DNA of 64,000 bases from Rhynchopus euleeides (GCA_963210315.1 OY723248.1:2434727-2498726), one strand, 5' to 3'; positions 38,983 through 50,501 are shown, numbered from the stretch's first letter. Notes: a model not told the origin generated them from the letters alone. A program made the numbers and translations.

Positions 38983-39788
38983 ATGTTGCGAAAGGGGCTT
39001 GAGAAGCGGATGATGACCTTACAAAAAGAGAAGGAGGACAAGAAGAGTGGCGGGAAGGTATGCCAGGTGCCTGTTGGGGCGAAGCTGAGCGGGACGGGGA
39101 CGGGGAGGGGCGTCCGACAAGCCACTCACACCCGCACCACACCCGCAGGCATCTGCTGACATCCGGATTGTGAAGGACCTTGGCGAGGTGGACCTGACTG
39201 GGTCGAGGACCAAATTGGAGCAGCCCGATCCAGAGAACATGCGGGAGCTGCTGCTGACGCTGCAGCCGACGGAAGGGTTCTATGAGGTACGCTGCTTGAT
39301 CTGGGATATGGGGTGGCTTTGGTGGTTTTGGGGCGGCACTTGCTCTTTTGTTGGATGCGCCTCGTGTTGTTAGCCTGCTTCGTCGCATGTTCCGAACTAT
39401 AGCCTCCACCACCCCCCCGCAGGGCGGCACTTTCAAGTTCCGGTTGGCGATCCCTCACGATTACCCGCACACCCCGCCGAAGGTCACCTACGACCTGAAA
39501 GACAACGCCTTCAAGCTCTTCCACCCTAACATCGATGAGGACGGGAAGGTTTGCCTCAACATTCTGCGGGCAGAGTGGCGCCCTGTGCTAACCCTCAAGT
39601 CTGTGCTGTTCGGCATGGAGCTGCTCTTCAGTGAACCGAACCCAGATGATCCTCTCAACAAGAAGGTATGCCTCGGGGTCAGGGTCGTGTGCCACTAATA
39701 CCGTCTGCAGGCTGCGAAGGTGCTGCGGGAGGACCGGCGTGCCTTTGCGCGGACTGTGAGGGCGTGGATGCAGGGCAACTACATGTGA
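38983..39788 (+). CDS. UBC12: NEDD8-conjugating enzyme E2 (UBC12), 4 exons
   Basis: Exons 38983-39057, 39149-39286, 39423-39665 and 39711-39788; introns of 91, 136 and 45 nt, all GT-AG with GTATG or GTACG donors, and all between codons. The product is 177 residues, close to human UBE2M and yeast Ubc12. The N-terminal extension (MLRKGLEKRMMTLQKEKED) is the Ubc12-type tail used to dock the NEDD8 E1 and Dcn1. The core has YPHTPPKV, HPNIDEDGKVCLNILR with catalytic Cys115, WRPVLTLKSVLFGMELLFSEPNPDDPLNK and AAKVLREDRRAF. It transfers NEDD8/Rub1 to cullins, activating cullin-RING ubiquitin ligases. The fit of all exon junctions to the family makes the intron boundaries firm. Confidence 0.95.
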
Positions 39789-40488
39789 TACACTCAAGGC
39801 GGTATCTGATGGCGACCTGCCTGGCCTGCAGTCAACTTCGTGGCATGCTTCGCAGAATAATGCAGACGAAGTGTGCGCTCCGACGGCATTGCAGCGAACC
39901 TGGTGTGGCCTCCTCATTCCGCGGCTGGCCGTTGGATGGTGGAACTGGTCCTTGCGAAGACAACGAACAGTGGCAGACTCTCTGCTTTCCCTCCAGCGGC
40001 TTCTATCCTGACTAACCCGCCGTGGACCGAGAGCCTGGAGGTTTAACAAAGAGGAAATGTGGGCTGCTAACAAGCAGCAGCAGGGCAGGCCGAAGTGTCG
40101 GGTTTTGCAGACCCGAACAGAGGCCTGTGGAGGAGCCGTAGTATTGCTGAGGAGCTGAGGATGTGGCGCAGTCCCAAGTCCCTTCACACACACGTAGCTA
40201 TTGCGATATCCTCCCTGTGTCAACACCCTCAGAGACTGTGGCTCAGCAAGTCCCAAGAGATTGTTCTCGGCATGTGGGGATCATCCACTCATGTAGTGGG
40301 CCACGGTTTTTGCTTTGCTGCCTCAGGCCTCCAGTCCACCGCACCACCCCCGCAGCCACATACTTTTTTGTCCGTTCTGTTTCTGCTTCTCAACCCGCCT
40401 CCCCCGCTCTCCTGGGACGGGTGCATCTTTCTGCTCGTCCCCCTCACCCCCTCCCCTGCCGCTTCATACCCACCTCTTTCTGACGACA
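39789..40488. other. intergenic with long pyrimidine-rich tract
   Basis: The stretch from about 40340 to 40488 is strongly pyrimidine-rich and ends at the next gene. It could hold a splice acceptor and branch region. No gene is seen. Confidence 0.4.
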
Positions 40489-41169
40489 ATGCCTCCGGTG
40501 CGTGCGACTGCTGCGGTGCTGCTGGGCCCGCTGCTGCTGTTTGGCGTTCCCGCTGCTGCTGTGGATATCACCCCGTCACCACCCCTGCCTGCGTCCTCGG
40601 ATGCGTCACGCGCGGAGTTGGCGCTCCTGATCTTTGCGGTGATCATGACGGTGCTCGTGCTGACGGTGTGTCTCGGGTGTCTTGCCTGGCGGGTCTCCCG
40701 CCGGAAAAAGCCTGAGGTGATGGTGTCAGAACCAGTGAACATGAACGTGAACACGGACGAGACCACGGACGTGCCGAACAAGCCGACACCCCAGCAGCGC
40801 GCGATGGTCGAGGAGCAGGAGGAGCAGGTGCAGGAGCAGCCTCTCCCGCAGATCGACATCGAGACACAGTTTGAACTCGCCATCGAGGGCCCATCACCCG
40901 TCGCCGACGATGACGTGCCTGCCATCGAGCTGGGATCGGACGGTGACATGGAGCCCGTGGGGATTTTCCCCCCCTCACTCGGGCTGTGGGGAGGTGTCCC
41001 TGGCGACGAGAGGACTGAGGTGCTCCACCTCGGCCCCGACTCCTCCGTGAGCGACGCTGTTCTGTGCTCGTTCAGCCACGTGGGAGATATCCCCGACCCT
41101 GAGCACACACAGCAGCGCCGGTTCGAGAAGAAGTATTCCGCTCCTCATCTCACGGTGTCGATGCACTGA
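40489..41169 (+). CDS. small type I membrane protein with long acidic cytosolic tail
   Basis: 226 residues from ATG 40489; the frame is open from 40315, but a signal peptide starts exactly here (about 1-24, VLLGPLLLFGVPAAA). The ectodomain is only about 20 residues and Pro/Ser-rich. The TM helix is at 44-67 (LALLIFAVIMTVLVLTVCLGCLAW), followed by an RVSRRKK stop-transfer. The tail of about 155 residues is acidic and Gln-rich, without a recognised domain. With nearly no ectodomain, it may act as an adaptor or a partner of a larger receptor; this is inference. Confidence 0.7.
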   Translation: MPPVRATAAVLLGPLLLFGVPAAAVDITPSPPLPASSDASRAELALLIFAVIMTVLVLTVCLGCLAWRVSRRKKPEVMVSEPVNMNVNTDETTDVPNKPTPQQRAMVEEQEEQVQEQPLPQIDIETQFELAIEGPSPVADDDVPAIELGSDGDMEPVGIFPPSLGLWGGVPGDERTEVLHLGPDSSVSDAVLCSFSHVGDIPDPEHTQQRRFEKKYSAPHLTVSMH

Positions 41170-41768
41170 GGAAACTACTACTGATTCAAACTACCTTCCT
41201 GGGGTCGCTCTGATTTGCAGAACAGTGGTCTGCGCACACAATTTCGGTCTCCTTTCGCCTGGAATAGTATGTGTCAGTGACCCGTATTTCCTCAGGGGCT
41301 CACTTTTCTGCACTTCGGGTGGAGGCCCGACAGTTCTGTAGTTGAGGCGGATCATCAAAGTCCAGCCGATCAATGCAACTCCCAAAGAAAAAAAGACACA
41401 GTTTGTGACCCCGAAAATCGTTTCGGAATGCCGTCCAGACCCTTTTACATTTTTGAAAATGGACATTTCTGCTTCACGCGTGAAGAGGTAAAATGTCTGA
41501 AAGAAAATTCGAGATCACACCACTTCCCCAACCCCCATCGAGTCCTTGTGTGTGGCAACAACGTTTCGCACGGAGCTCAAACAGTACAAAATAACCGTTT
41601 CGACTGACTGGGTGGGGGCTGGGGATATCCTCTTCCCGACGTGGAGACACGTGGAATACTGCCGCGAGGTGCCAAACTGACACGGTTTGGCAAAGGCTGC
41701 AGTGGAGAAGATTTTTATGGCGGAAGTGATCTTCGCAGCGCCAACGGCAGGAATTTCTTCCCGAAAAC
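41170..41768. other. intergenic, end of the + strand gene cluster
   Basis: No gene is recognised. From here to the window end no confident host gene was found. Confidence 0.45.
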
Positions 41769-42292
41769 CCAGGTCCTGGGTAAGACGTTAAACTGCCTGG
41801 GGGGGCCGTCCCCGGACCATGACGGGTGCCTGCACCAGGAGTCTAGCACGGCCGTGGTCCAGGGCATGACCGAAAACTGCTTGGGTACCGAGGCTCCCCA
41901 GACCAGGAAGGGTGGAGACACCTGGAGTCTAAATAGTCACACCACGTCAGGCCAGACCTTCGCATTGCACTCCGCGAAGACTGCCACACAGCCGCGGGGC
42001 AGGTGTGCAGCCTGTGGAAAACCTCGTACAGAAAAGGGTCGGCGACCGCCCGCCCCCAGTCTGAGAGGCATCAGCCGAATCTCGGTGGAGGCGGGCACAA
42101 AACAAAAGGGAGAGTCGTCACTGTGCATATCAGCACGGTCCCGCCCTCTGTGCCAGACCAACACACCACCAAAGGAAAAGAGGAAGAGGCGACGTAAGGC
42201 AATGCCTCCGTGCGGCCAGGAGAACACGAAATAGCGACCCCCTCAACGGGGAATGCTACGAGCACGGCCAAAAATCGTTCAAAAAATCGTTC
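41769..42292 (+). mobile_element. retroposon-like element, second copy of the nested insertion
   Basis: It matches the reverse complement of about 11737-12265, starting CAGGTCCTGGGTAAGACG and ending in the same AAAAATCGTTC tail (here one unit has an extra A). AAACC sits immediately before and after, consistent with a 5-bp target duplication. The 5' end is about 29 bases shorter than at 11.7 kb while the 3' end is the same, as expected for reverse-transcribed elements. Confidence 0.6.
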
Positions 42293-42956
42293 AAACCGGC
42301 GGCAGGGTTTTGTCCTTTTCCTCCAGGCAGAAGAGCCAGGAGCCAGGAGGACCGCATTTGCCGGATCAACCAACCCCCTATCCCGATCAGTTGAAAACAG
42401 GCCACGTTCCAGTCCAGGGGGATCATCTGCCCACAGAAGGAACTCCCTGCGGGACAAAAGCTCGGCAGCCAGCATTATTTTCGGCATGTTTGTTCCCCTG
42501 CCGATATTTTTCCCTCTGCTGTGGAGAATGAAGATTCTCTATCTATCGCTACGGGTTGATCCTGATTGCATGGCTGGCTGTGTGAGGGAAAAAGCTTGCC
42601 ACCGCTCAAAAAAAATCAGAAAGAAAAAACCCCCGTCCCTCTATGCCCCGACTGGAATCGCTGTCAGCTGATCAGCTGTAGCTTGCGGGCTCACTTAACC
42701 CAATAAACATCTATTTCAATCCTCAAGATCCTTTAGAACAGAACGAACGAACTGGGGTGGGGGGGGGCGGGGGGTGGGGATCGTTGCATGTCTGCGGGGG
42801 GTTTTTCCAACAATATTTCGTCCCAGTCGCTTGTGTTCCTGGCCACTTGACGCTGTCCTCCTATCTTTTTCGCTGCTTTGTTTGTGCAGAATGTGACTGC
42901 ACCACAGCCGGCAACTTAACATGATCGACACAAATCACCCGGGTATGCCCTCCAAA
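42293..42956. other. spacer between two retroposon-like copies
   Basis: It contains AATAAA at about 42702 and a G-rich run at about 42754-42781. No gene is seen. Confidence 0.4.
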
Positions 42957-43220
42957 GTCCTGGGTAAGACGTTAAACTGCCTGGGGGGGCCGTCCCCGGA
43001 CCATGACGGGTGCCTGCACCAGGAGTCTAGCACGGCCGTGGTCCGGAGCATGACCTAAAACGGCTTGGGTACCGAGGCTCCCCAGACCAGGAAGGGTGGA
43101 GACACCTGGAGTCTAAATAGTCACACCACGTCAGGCCAGACCTTCGCATTGCACTCCGCGAAGACTGCCACACAGCCGCGGGGCAGGTGTGCAGCCTGTG
43201 GATGACCTCGTACAGAGAAG
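42957..43220 (+). repeat. partial third copy of the retroposon-like element
   Basis: Similarity runs from GTCCTGGGTAAGACG to CTCGTACAGAGAAG, then stops; the TCGTTC tail is missing. It is slightly diverged from the other two copies, e.g. CGGAGCATGACCTAAAACGG against CAGGGCATGACCGAAAACTG. Confidence 0.65.
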
Positions 43221-45384
43221 ACTGTAAGGGACGACAGCCCCGCCGAGGCGATACAGCGCCAGACGCGGCCCGAGTTTCTGGAGACCGACTGGGGAACTGG
43301 AACGTCTTCAGGATAAGCGCCTCACAGAGGACTGATCCTCACCTGTGTGAACTGAGAACCCCCAGCCCCAAGATGCTGGTGTGGAGCGGGTGCCTCGACC
43401 TCTTTTCGGGTTCTTTATTTCTTTATTTCCTTTTGGATGCGTCCACCAAAGAAAACGTGGCCACCCACTCGCAGAGGCTCCCGAAAGCTCCAGCATCAGC
43501 TAGCGGTTCATAGTGTAGATCGGTGTCTCCAGAAGGGGATGTCCGGTCGCAGAAGAAAAACGACGAAGACAACCACACAGGCCGCAAAAAAAAAAATCAT
43601 CAGGGAATTTGCATGCTGTGGCGTTGTTGCTCGCGCTCCAACGACTGCTTCAGGCGGGTCTTGGTGTCCGCAAGCGGCGACCGCAGCCGCTCTATCTCAT
43701 GATGCGGGTCCTGCTTGTCGTTTCTGGGGATGGTGGCTGGGCTCCTCACTATCTCATCATTGGTTGCCAGACATCAGTTGTCGATCATGTGCGAGCTGTT
43801 CGCTTGATTGGCAAGCGCAACATCTCTTGGCACGGGCACGGCTCGATGCAACGGCAAGTTTCGAGATCCTGATTGCGGGTTGGTTCGCAGAGGGGTCTGG
43901 GTAGTAATTGTTCCTGTGAGCGGAGTGCGCATATTGGCTTCTTTTATTTTACCATCATGGACGATGTGCAGCACGAAATGTACGTGTTTGAGCGCTTCTG
44001 CCTTGCCCCTTCATTCTTCTAACAATTTCGTTCACATGTGTTCCCCACCCACAGGCGGGCTCTTGGGTGGTGGAAGTGTCAGCGCATCATTTTTTCCCAT
44101 GCGAGGGTCTGATTGAAGTCACTTTGTCCTGTCAGGAAACATACGGCACAGCTCGACTCGCCGAACATAGCCCAAAGGAATACCTTCACCGTCACAATTC
44201 TGAACACCATGCATGCAGGAATGTGTCCATCCCAGACCAGTTCGAGGTTTTGGGACAACAGAATCAGGAGGAGGCGCTTTGAGTGTCGCTGGACAGCCAC
44301 TAGGTGGCGACCTGTCGTTTCACTGCCGTGGGCTTCAGCTCATGTGAGACCTCAATGAGGTCATGCATGAGTCCAATCGGTGTGGGTCGAGGTTCAGTCT
44401 TGTTACGTTACGGTTATTCGAAAAATGAAGGACATGCCACCAGCAGGCCTGAACCTTCTGGGCTTCAGAGCAGACCAGTCAAAGGTCAGCTCATCTGAGT
44501 GAGATTGGCTTTCCAAGTTTTACCTACGTGTATTTTGACAGTTCAGCGCACGACTCAGGAAACGTTTCATGTGAATCCTTGCGGTTCGAACATTAACTTT
44601 GTTGCTTCCTTGGGCGACACTCGGAAGTCGTATTTTTGTGAAGGGCATCAGGCCTGTTGGCAACCTATGGTGGAGTCAAGGGTGTTTCTAATTCTTTTCG
44701 CATTATTCTTCTTGTTTCAGTGTTTCGGGATATTTTTCTTTCGCGCTATTCGGCATAGCACCCACGAGGAGCTGAATGCCGAAAGTGCACCTGACGCAAC
44801 CACTAGTCGTGGTGTAGTTCAGAGCCACCGCGTCGACCTGGTACAGAGAGCCTCTGGAACACGTTGCCATGTTGTGAGAAGGTGGTCATGTTCGCCTCTT
44901 TCCCAGGTCTGTCGCACGGAGTTCTGGGTTCTTGATGCGTCCTGGGGTGTTTCTCTTCCAAGGTACTTGTCAGGTGGAACTACAACGCTGGGGGAAGTGC
45001 TTTGCCGTCACACACAGTCTCTTGCGCCTGCTGAATCACAAAACACTTCCGCAAGCAAATTTCTCTGTGTGTTTCGTGCAATCAGCGAAAGCTTCTTTCT
45101 CGTCTTCTTTTCGTTTCTCCATGAATGATCCTGCACAGAACTCCGTTGCTTTTCGCCAGAGATCTCTGGCCGGAGATTGAACTGGTACCTTCAATCACCG
45201 AGAAGTTTCTTCTTGTGTGTGCCTCTGCGGGCAGTGCGAGTGTTCTCGCGACGTGGCTCGCATGGTTTTTCTTTGTCTCTTACTGACTTCCTTGGGCAAA
45301 TCTCTTTCGTTAGTAGGCCTCAATGCCGGAGTAAGCAGTTTCGGCACCCTGCCAAGCCTGGGTGCCACGAAAGTCAAAATCCCT
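43221..45384. other. intergenic, no gene recognised
   Basis: 2.2 kb with ordinary base composition. ORFs reach 209 codons but are Ser/Phe/Cys-rich chance-type frames without motifs. Confidence 0.45.
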
Positions 45385-45480
45385 CAGTGGGGGCCTTCGC
45401 TCTGTGTCACTGTGTCCGATTGTGAGGCAGCTCACCTTTTCTCACTTTTCTGCATATTCCTGAGCGAAGGCCCCCAGTGA
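45385..45480. mobile_element. MITE-like inverted-repeat element
   Basis: About 96 bp with near-perfect terminal arms: TCAGTGGGGGCCTTCGCT on the left, AGCGAAGGCCCCCAGTGA on the right. Same family as 18904-19009 and the arms near 9.1 kb. A target duplication is not clear here. Confidence 0.6.
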
Positions 45481-45807
45481 ATCTCTTTTAATACAGAAGT
45501 GGGTCTTTCTTCCTGTTGAAAATGCGTGTGAGCCATCAGCATTGTCGAGCACCTGGCAAAACTGTAATTCGGCATTCTGCGATCTGTGGCAGGCTGCACC
45601 TCGTCCTCCGAGCAATGTGCTCATGCTGCCAACTCTCGGCCCCGAGGTGCAGCTACCCACACTTGTGTTTGTCTCTTTCTCTCTCCGCTCGCCCACAAGC
45701 TTTGGTTTCCTGACCAACCTGCTTTTGGCGTGTGCACCTCATTTCACCTGCCTTCCCGCTGTGCATTCCCCAGCAGTCCCCAGACCTTTTGCACCGGACC
45801 AATAAAC
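45481..45807. other. spacer
   Basis: No gene. Ends with the left target duplication (CAATAAAC, 45800-45807) of hAT copy 2. Confidence 0.5.
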
Positions 45808-46783
45808 CAGTGTTTAAGATACTGTTACGAAAAACGGGGCTTAGCCCCGGTTTTTGAGATTTTGCCCCGAAAAACCGGGGGTGCCTCTTTTTTTTTTTAA
45901 GCACACTCGTGTGAGCGGAAAGCGCCCCACCACAGCTGCAACCAAACGTGCTCTATACACTAACCCCACCCTTCATCAGGCTCAGGGTGTGATCAGTTCA
46001 GGGTTTTGTGTGTAGAAGCGTCAACGCAACAAACAAAAGGAAATTCATCAGAGCGGTTGTAGCTGTGAAGTGATAGGGCGCTTTCCACCGGGATTTTTCT
46101 GAGATTCTGTCCGGGTACTATTCCAGGGTACTTTTTGGCCAGAGGAGGCCGGGGGCAAGAGCACAGTGCCCTGCCCCAGGGTTAGCCCGATGAACCTGTT
46201 GAGCACAAGGTGCACGTTGACTACATGCGGCGTGCGACTATGGAGCAGAATCAGCTGTTCGCTACCGTGGCCTCCGGCGGCTGGGGGGCTCCGCCCCCCA
46301 GACCCCCCTGTGCCGTCTGCCTGTCTTATATCCAACACCCTTTGAGGTCAATTGGGGATGGAATACAGACCACCCGGGAGGATGCAGGCAGCTCACAGAA
46401 TCGTACGGTTACAAGGAACAGATGCTCACTACCGTGGCCTCCGGCGGCTGGGGGGCTCCGCCCCCCAGACCCCCCATGTGGCCTGTGCCTGTCCAGAACC
46501 AAGTCTGCAAGGGCAACCTGCGGTGCTTTCAACACCACCGCGCTCTCCCGAACGCCTTTCTCATCGACTGGCTCCTTCGCGTTGGCGCCAAGAAGGAGCG
46601 CGCTCCTCTCGGACCTGGCAGCGGCCCCCGCAGAGGAGCCACCCTGCCCATCCCAGTTGAGTGGCGTGGGGTGGGGTGGGGTTGTGGGAAGGGAAGCCCT
46701 TCCAGTTGGGGAAATGGCTGAAATTTTACCCCCGATTACCCCCGGTTTTCGGCGCGCAGCCCGGAACCCTATCTTTTACCCTG
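45808..46783. mobile_element. non-autonomous hAT-like DNA transposon, copy 2
   Basis: Same termini as copy 1 (CAGTGTTTAAGATA / TATCTTTTACCCTG), flanked by the exact 8-bp direct repeat CAATAAAC (45800-45807 and 46784-46791). The core of about 790 bp is nearly identical to copy 1, implying recent movement. It lacks the 550-bp nested insertion, but has about 183 extra bases at 45899-46081 absent from copy 1. That extra segment has AAAGCGCC near one end and GGCGCTTT at the other, and may itself be a small inserted element. Confidence 0.8.
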
Positions 46784-46791
46784 CAATAAAC

Positions 46792-47880
46792 CACTGTTTT
46801 TTTTTGAGGTTTATCAGTCATGAACCACGGAATTTTGATACAGTCACAACAACTGTGACTCACGGACCAGTCGGCAAGCAAGAGCTTGCAAGAGGAATCT
46901 CGTAAAAGCAGACGGCCATCTTTCATGTGTGGAAGAATGAGGCTGTGGTAAGCGGGACATCATGCAAGGGTTGATGATTGCCTTTTGTGCATGCGAGCGT
47001 AATCATTTCTCGACGGAAGTTGGGGAGTGGTGGCGTGTTTGAACGAAGGCCGTCACCAGAAGAATGATGGCGGTGATACGGTTGAGGCTTCACCCATGAT
47101 GCCAGCGGCACACGACAAGAGCTTCGTGAGGCCGCCCTGCAAGTGGATGGTTGCGTCATCGCTGTCATCCAGTTCGGTTTACCCAGCGATGCTTGACATC
47201 CGCCACGGCAAGCACAGAGCGGGGCCACACACTTGACTGTGGTTTCCGAAATTTTCTTTTGGTCACTCCTCAGTGGTAAGTGTAGTTCGATCCAGAATTG
47301 TTCCGATTGCTGGACGTTTCCAGTCGCCACTCAACGAAAATTGTGAGCGCATTTACTGGCCAGATTGTGGCTTGGCTGCAGTGTAGCAGCAGACGAACCA
47401 CGGGTCCAGGAAATTCCAACTCGCTTGCTCTGTTCCGCGTTGCAAAACGTGCCCAGAAGGATTGCTGCGGTGCAATCCTTTTTTGTTGGTTGCGTGGTCA
47501 TGAACTATGACTGCGCGGTGCACATCAGTTCGTGGCGTTTTGTCGGAAACATCTCACACCTGCGTTGTTTCATGATGCAATCTAAGGTGCTAAAAGTACG
47601 AGATTCACAAGTCAAAAAACTATCACCGCTGCTCGACAGGGGGTGTGAATCTGAGAAGGCCCGAAATCCGAAAACTAGACGCGCCCTCTGAGTTCAGGTG
47701 TCCGTAAATGGGAGGGGTGTTGTGAGAACGCTTTGCGCCAGCGTCTGACTCCGAGATCAGACGTGGGTCAGCAGAGTGTCTCCCTCCAAAGAAGTGAATC
47801 CGTCGATGACGGTTCGGAAATGCGAATTTCCTGGCCACCACGCCGACGAATGAGAGGTCGCGGAAAATAATGAAAAAATC
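46792..47880. other. intergenic, no gene recognised
   Basis: No coding signal. The last part is AT-richer and borders the distal end of VIPER-like element 2. Confidence 0.45.
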
Positions 47881-47981
47881 AAAAAGGATTGCCGGGTTTC
47901 TTTTGTTTTGTTTGTGCAACCGGTCAGATTACACTTCCCCCCCCCCCCCCTTCTCCCCCCACCACTTTTTGTTTCAGCTTT

Positions 47982-49575
47982 TCATGCGATATGTGTAGCA
48001 GCCCAGCGATACTGAAAGCGCAGGCGCGTTAGTTGATCGGCGAGATTGCGAGCAGATGGCACGTACTCGATCGCGCAAGACGTCCCATGTGTGTGGAGCA
48101 TGTCCTCGATGCGCATGCACCACGGCAACGCTGCTTCATCCAGGGAGTATCCTCTCGACACGATGGACACGACCGCTGTGTTGTCGCATCTGATGCGGAT
48201 GCGTCTTGTGCCAGGACGAATCCTGAGGATGAACTCGACCGCAGCATACACAGCCACCAGCTCTTTGAGGTATATGGGAGCGCCCAAGAGGGAACGTGAG
48301 AACACGCCGCATGCGTGCTGCGACTTCGAGAGGAATACAGCCCACCCCACTGAGCTCGCGTCGGAGTCAGCCCATACCTCAGGGCCCTGTGGGGGATTCC
48401 ACTGCACCCAGTTGTTGCAGGCCATGGCCGTTACCTCGCGTTTCATGCACTCGCGCGCCGCAACTGCCAGCTCGACAGAGGTCAGCCAGAACTGCTGCCC
48501 ATATCCCTTGCTCGCGGTGGTGGACATCCAACGTAACAAGTCGATTACAGGTAATAAGCCTTCGAGGCGGCAGTGACGATGCCACATCACAATGCCGCAG
48601 AAACGCCACCAGACTCTCAGCTCTGCGCAACGCTGCTCGAGGATGGCGGAGCAGAGGGGCACGACCTGCTGGACCCACTCGGGTTTCGGTCTCCAGCAGT
48701 GCCTCGCCAGGTCGAACTCCAACCCAAGCGATACCCCGCGTTGTGTGGGCTCCATGGAGCTCCCGATTATCACATCGTACCTCGCGCACAGCTCCCGGAA
48801 AGCGCGGCAAGACGCGGCCACCGCAGTGCGATCCGTCCCGGCGAACACTGTGTTGTCGATCCATACAACACTCGCCACACTCGGGTCACGCGCCGCGCCT
48901 GCGAGCGCCGCAGTCACAGCTTGAGCTCCCTGAGGCGAAGCACGATACCCCATGGGCAACCGGGTCAGCCACCGTCGCGCAGTTCCCACACGGAAGGCGA
49001 AGTATTTCCTGACCTCGCGAGGGAGACGGAACTGCGCAAAAAACGACTTGAAGTCAAATTCCGCAAACCAATCGCCACTCACAATCCGGCCGACAATCTC
49101 CTTATACGTTGGGAGGGGGCAGGGAGGGGGTAGGGAGTGGGACGGCAGATGTCGCCGCATTGAAGCGGGTACATGCCAAGATGAATCGCAGTTGCCCGGG
49201 CGTCGCCTTGGGCACGCAGAACGCAGAGGAATACCACACACCCGCCACACCCCTGGGGACAGATTCTGCCAGGAGGAGTGTGTCAAAGTGCGCCAAATGC
49301 GGCACTAGACAGGTGTTCGGGGGTCCGAAAGCGTCACGGGACTCATGCTCGGCGATGTCTGCCAGAAAAAAGGGGTCCTCCCACCAGCCGAGATGCTCCT
49401 GCAGGTGGGGAAAGTCTTCGCGCAAGAGGTCAGTCCTGATCCACGACGATGGGCACCCCGCGATGATGCCCTCGTAGGACGCACGTTTGTTGGGGAAAGA
49501 AGGCGGGAATATATCCTTGACATAGTCATAAAGCCGCAGCCACCGCAGCGGGTCCCGGATGTATAACTCCCCCGT
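47982..49575 (-). pseudogene. reverse transcriptase - RNase H (family 2), frameshifted
   Basis: The RT N-terminus lies in a frame ending at 49102 (WYSSAFCVPKATPGQLRFI). The remainder is in another frame from about 49130 (PLPTYKEIVGRIVSGDWFAEFDFKSFF). One surplus base in the run of short C tracts near 49110-49140 breaks it; an assembly indel cannot be excluded. Motif A is FAEFDFKSFF, motif B region MGYRASPQGAQ, and motif C WIDN (48852-48863) instead of YxDD. RNase H keeps ADSDASSVGW, IYLKELVAV, RCDNTAVV and the final LADQLTR. The upstream part of this frame overlaps the recombinase in the -1 frame, as in family 1. Confidence 0.75.
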
Positions 49576-49583
49576 CGGGGTTC

Positions 49584-50501
49584 TCAGTTGCGCTCCTGCA
49601 GAGCCTTCGTGGCGGTCCGCGTTGCCTGGGCCGACGCCCGCAGCTCGGGAGGAAGGTACAAGTCCGTGGATCTCATGCTCCGGTGCCTGGCGATCGCCTG
49701 TGCGTCGGCGGCGCTGGACTGACGCGCCACATGCTGCAGGGCGCTGTGACGGATGCGGTGAGACGTGATGCCCAACTTCGTCTGTAAGAACGCGTTGTAA
49801 CGGCTGCGTGCCAGCTGGGGGAACACGGGGCCCGGCGTCGGAACAACCTGCAACCACTGCAGGAAATGCTGCATCAGGGTTCCTCGGCAGTTGACCAGCA
49901 CACATTGGCCCTTGTGTGTGGCGTCCGTCTTGCCCCCCACAAAGGTCACCGCCATCTCCCACCCGTTGTCGCGCTGCTCCATTGAAAGGTGTGCCATCTG
50001 GAGGTTCTGGAGATCCACAAATCGGCAGGCAGTGGCGAACTGCAACGACAGGGCTGCAGTGCAGGCTGTTGGGGTTTGCGTCAGCAGGGACACGATGCTC
50101 TCCAGGGACACCACACGAGGCTGCGCCGCCGCCATCCGGTCGTGCTCCCTGTAGTTGCTCTGCAAAGCACGACGGAAAGCCTTCTCGGCTGGGACGGCAG
50201 CCATGTTCCAGTACGTCATGTACTGGTTGGCACTCGCCGGCTTGATGCGACCCGCCTCCTGCAGGCTGAGAAGAAACATGCGGAAACCTGCGTCCGCTGG
50301 GAGGTCGGGGAGGTGGCGGCGGCACTGTTCGATGAAGTCGGTGGCTCGGGCCACCACCGACAACATTGCCTTCTGCGAGGTCGGGCGGTAACACGCTGTG
50401 GAGAAGTGTTCTGTTCGTTCTCGAAGGGCAAGTATCTGTTGAAGCTGGAGGGAGGGGGGAGGGGCACGCACCTGGGTCCGCTCCAGTTGGGGACCCCACA
50501 T
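49584..50501 (-). CDS. tyrosine recombinase (VIPER-like family 2)
   Basis: 305 residues from the ATG at 50501, intact. Catalytic residues: Arg in FATACRFVDLQNL, His/Arg in SHRIRHSALQHV, His in AIARHRSMRS, and Tyr in TDLYLPPE. Just upstream, gag ends with a UGA (50519-50517) followed by CUU, in the same frame, five sense codons before this ATG. It could be reached by readthrough or reinitiation. No tandem repeat domain is present at its N-terminus, unlike family 1. Confidence 0.82.
   Translation of the reverse strand: MWGPQLERTQVRAPPPSLQLQQILALRERTEHFSTACYRPTSQKAMLSVVARATDFIEQCRRHLPDLPADAGFRMFLLSLQEAGRIKPASANQYMTYWNMAAVPAEKAFRRALQSNYREHDRMAAAQPRVVSLESIVSLLTQTPTACTAALSLQFATACRFVDLQNLQMAHLSMEQRDNGWEMAVTFVGGKTDATHKGQCVLVNCRGTLMQHFLQWLQVVPTPGPVFPQLARSRYNAFLQTKLGITSHRIRHSALQHVARQSSAADAQAIARHRSMRSTDLYLPPELRASAQATRTATKALQERN

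Noticed and set aside
41641-42234. 197-codon ORF with CAAC and KEKRKRRRK
   Set aside because: Its first part lies outside the repeat. The conserved 126 codons belong to a retroposon-like element. A likeness to a PiggyBac-type Cys-rich end was considered but is too weak, and the 5-bp duplications do not fit the TTAA target.
44499-45128. 209-codon ORF with a hydrophobic patch
   Set aside because: A Phe-rich chance frame in AT-rich spacer with no codon bias or family match.
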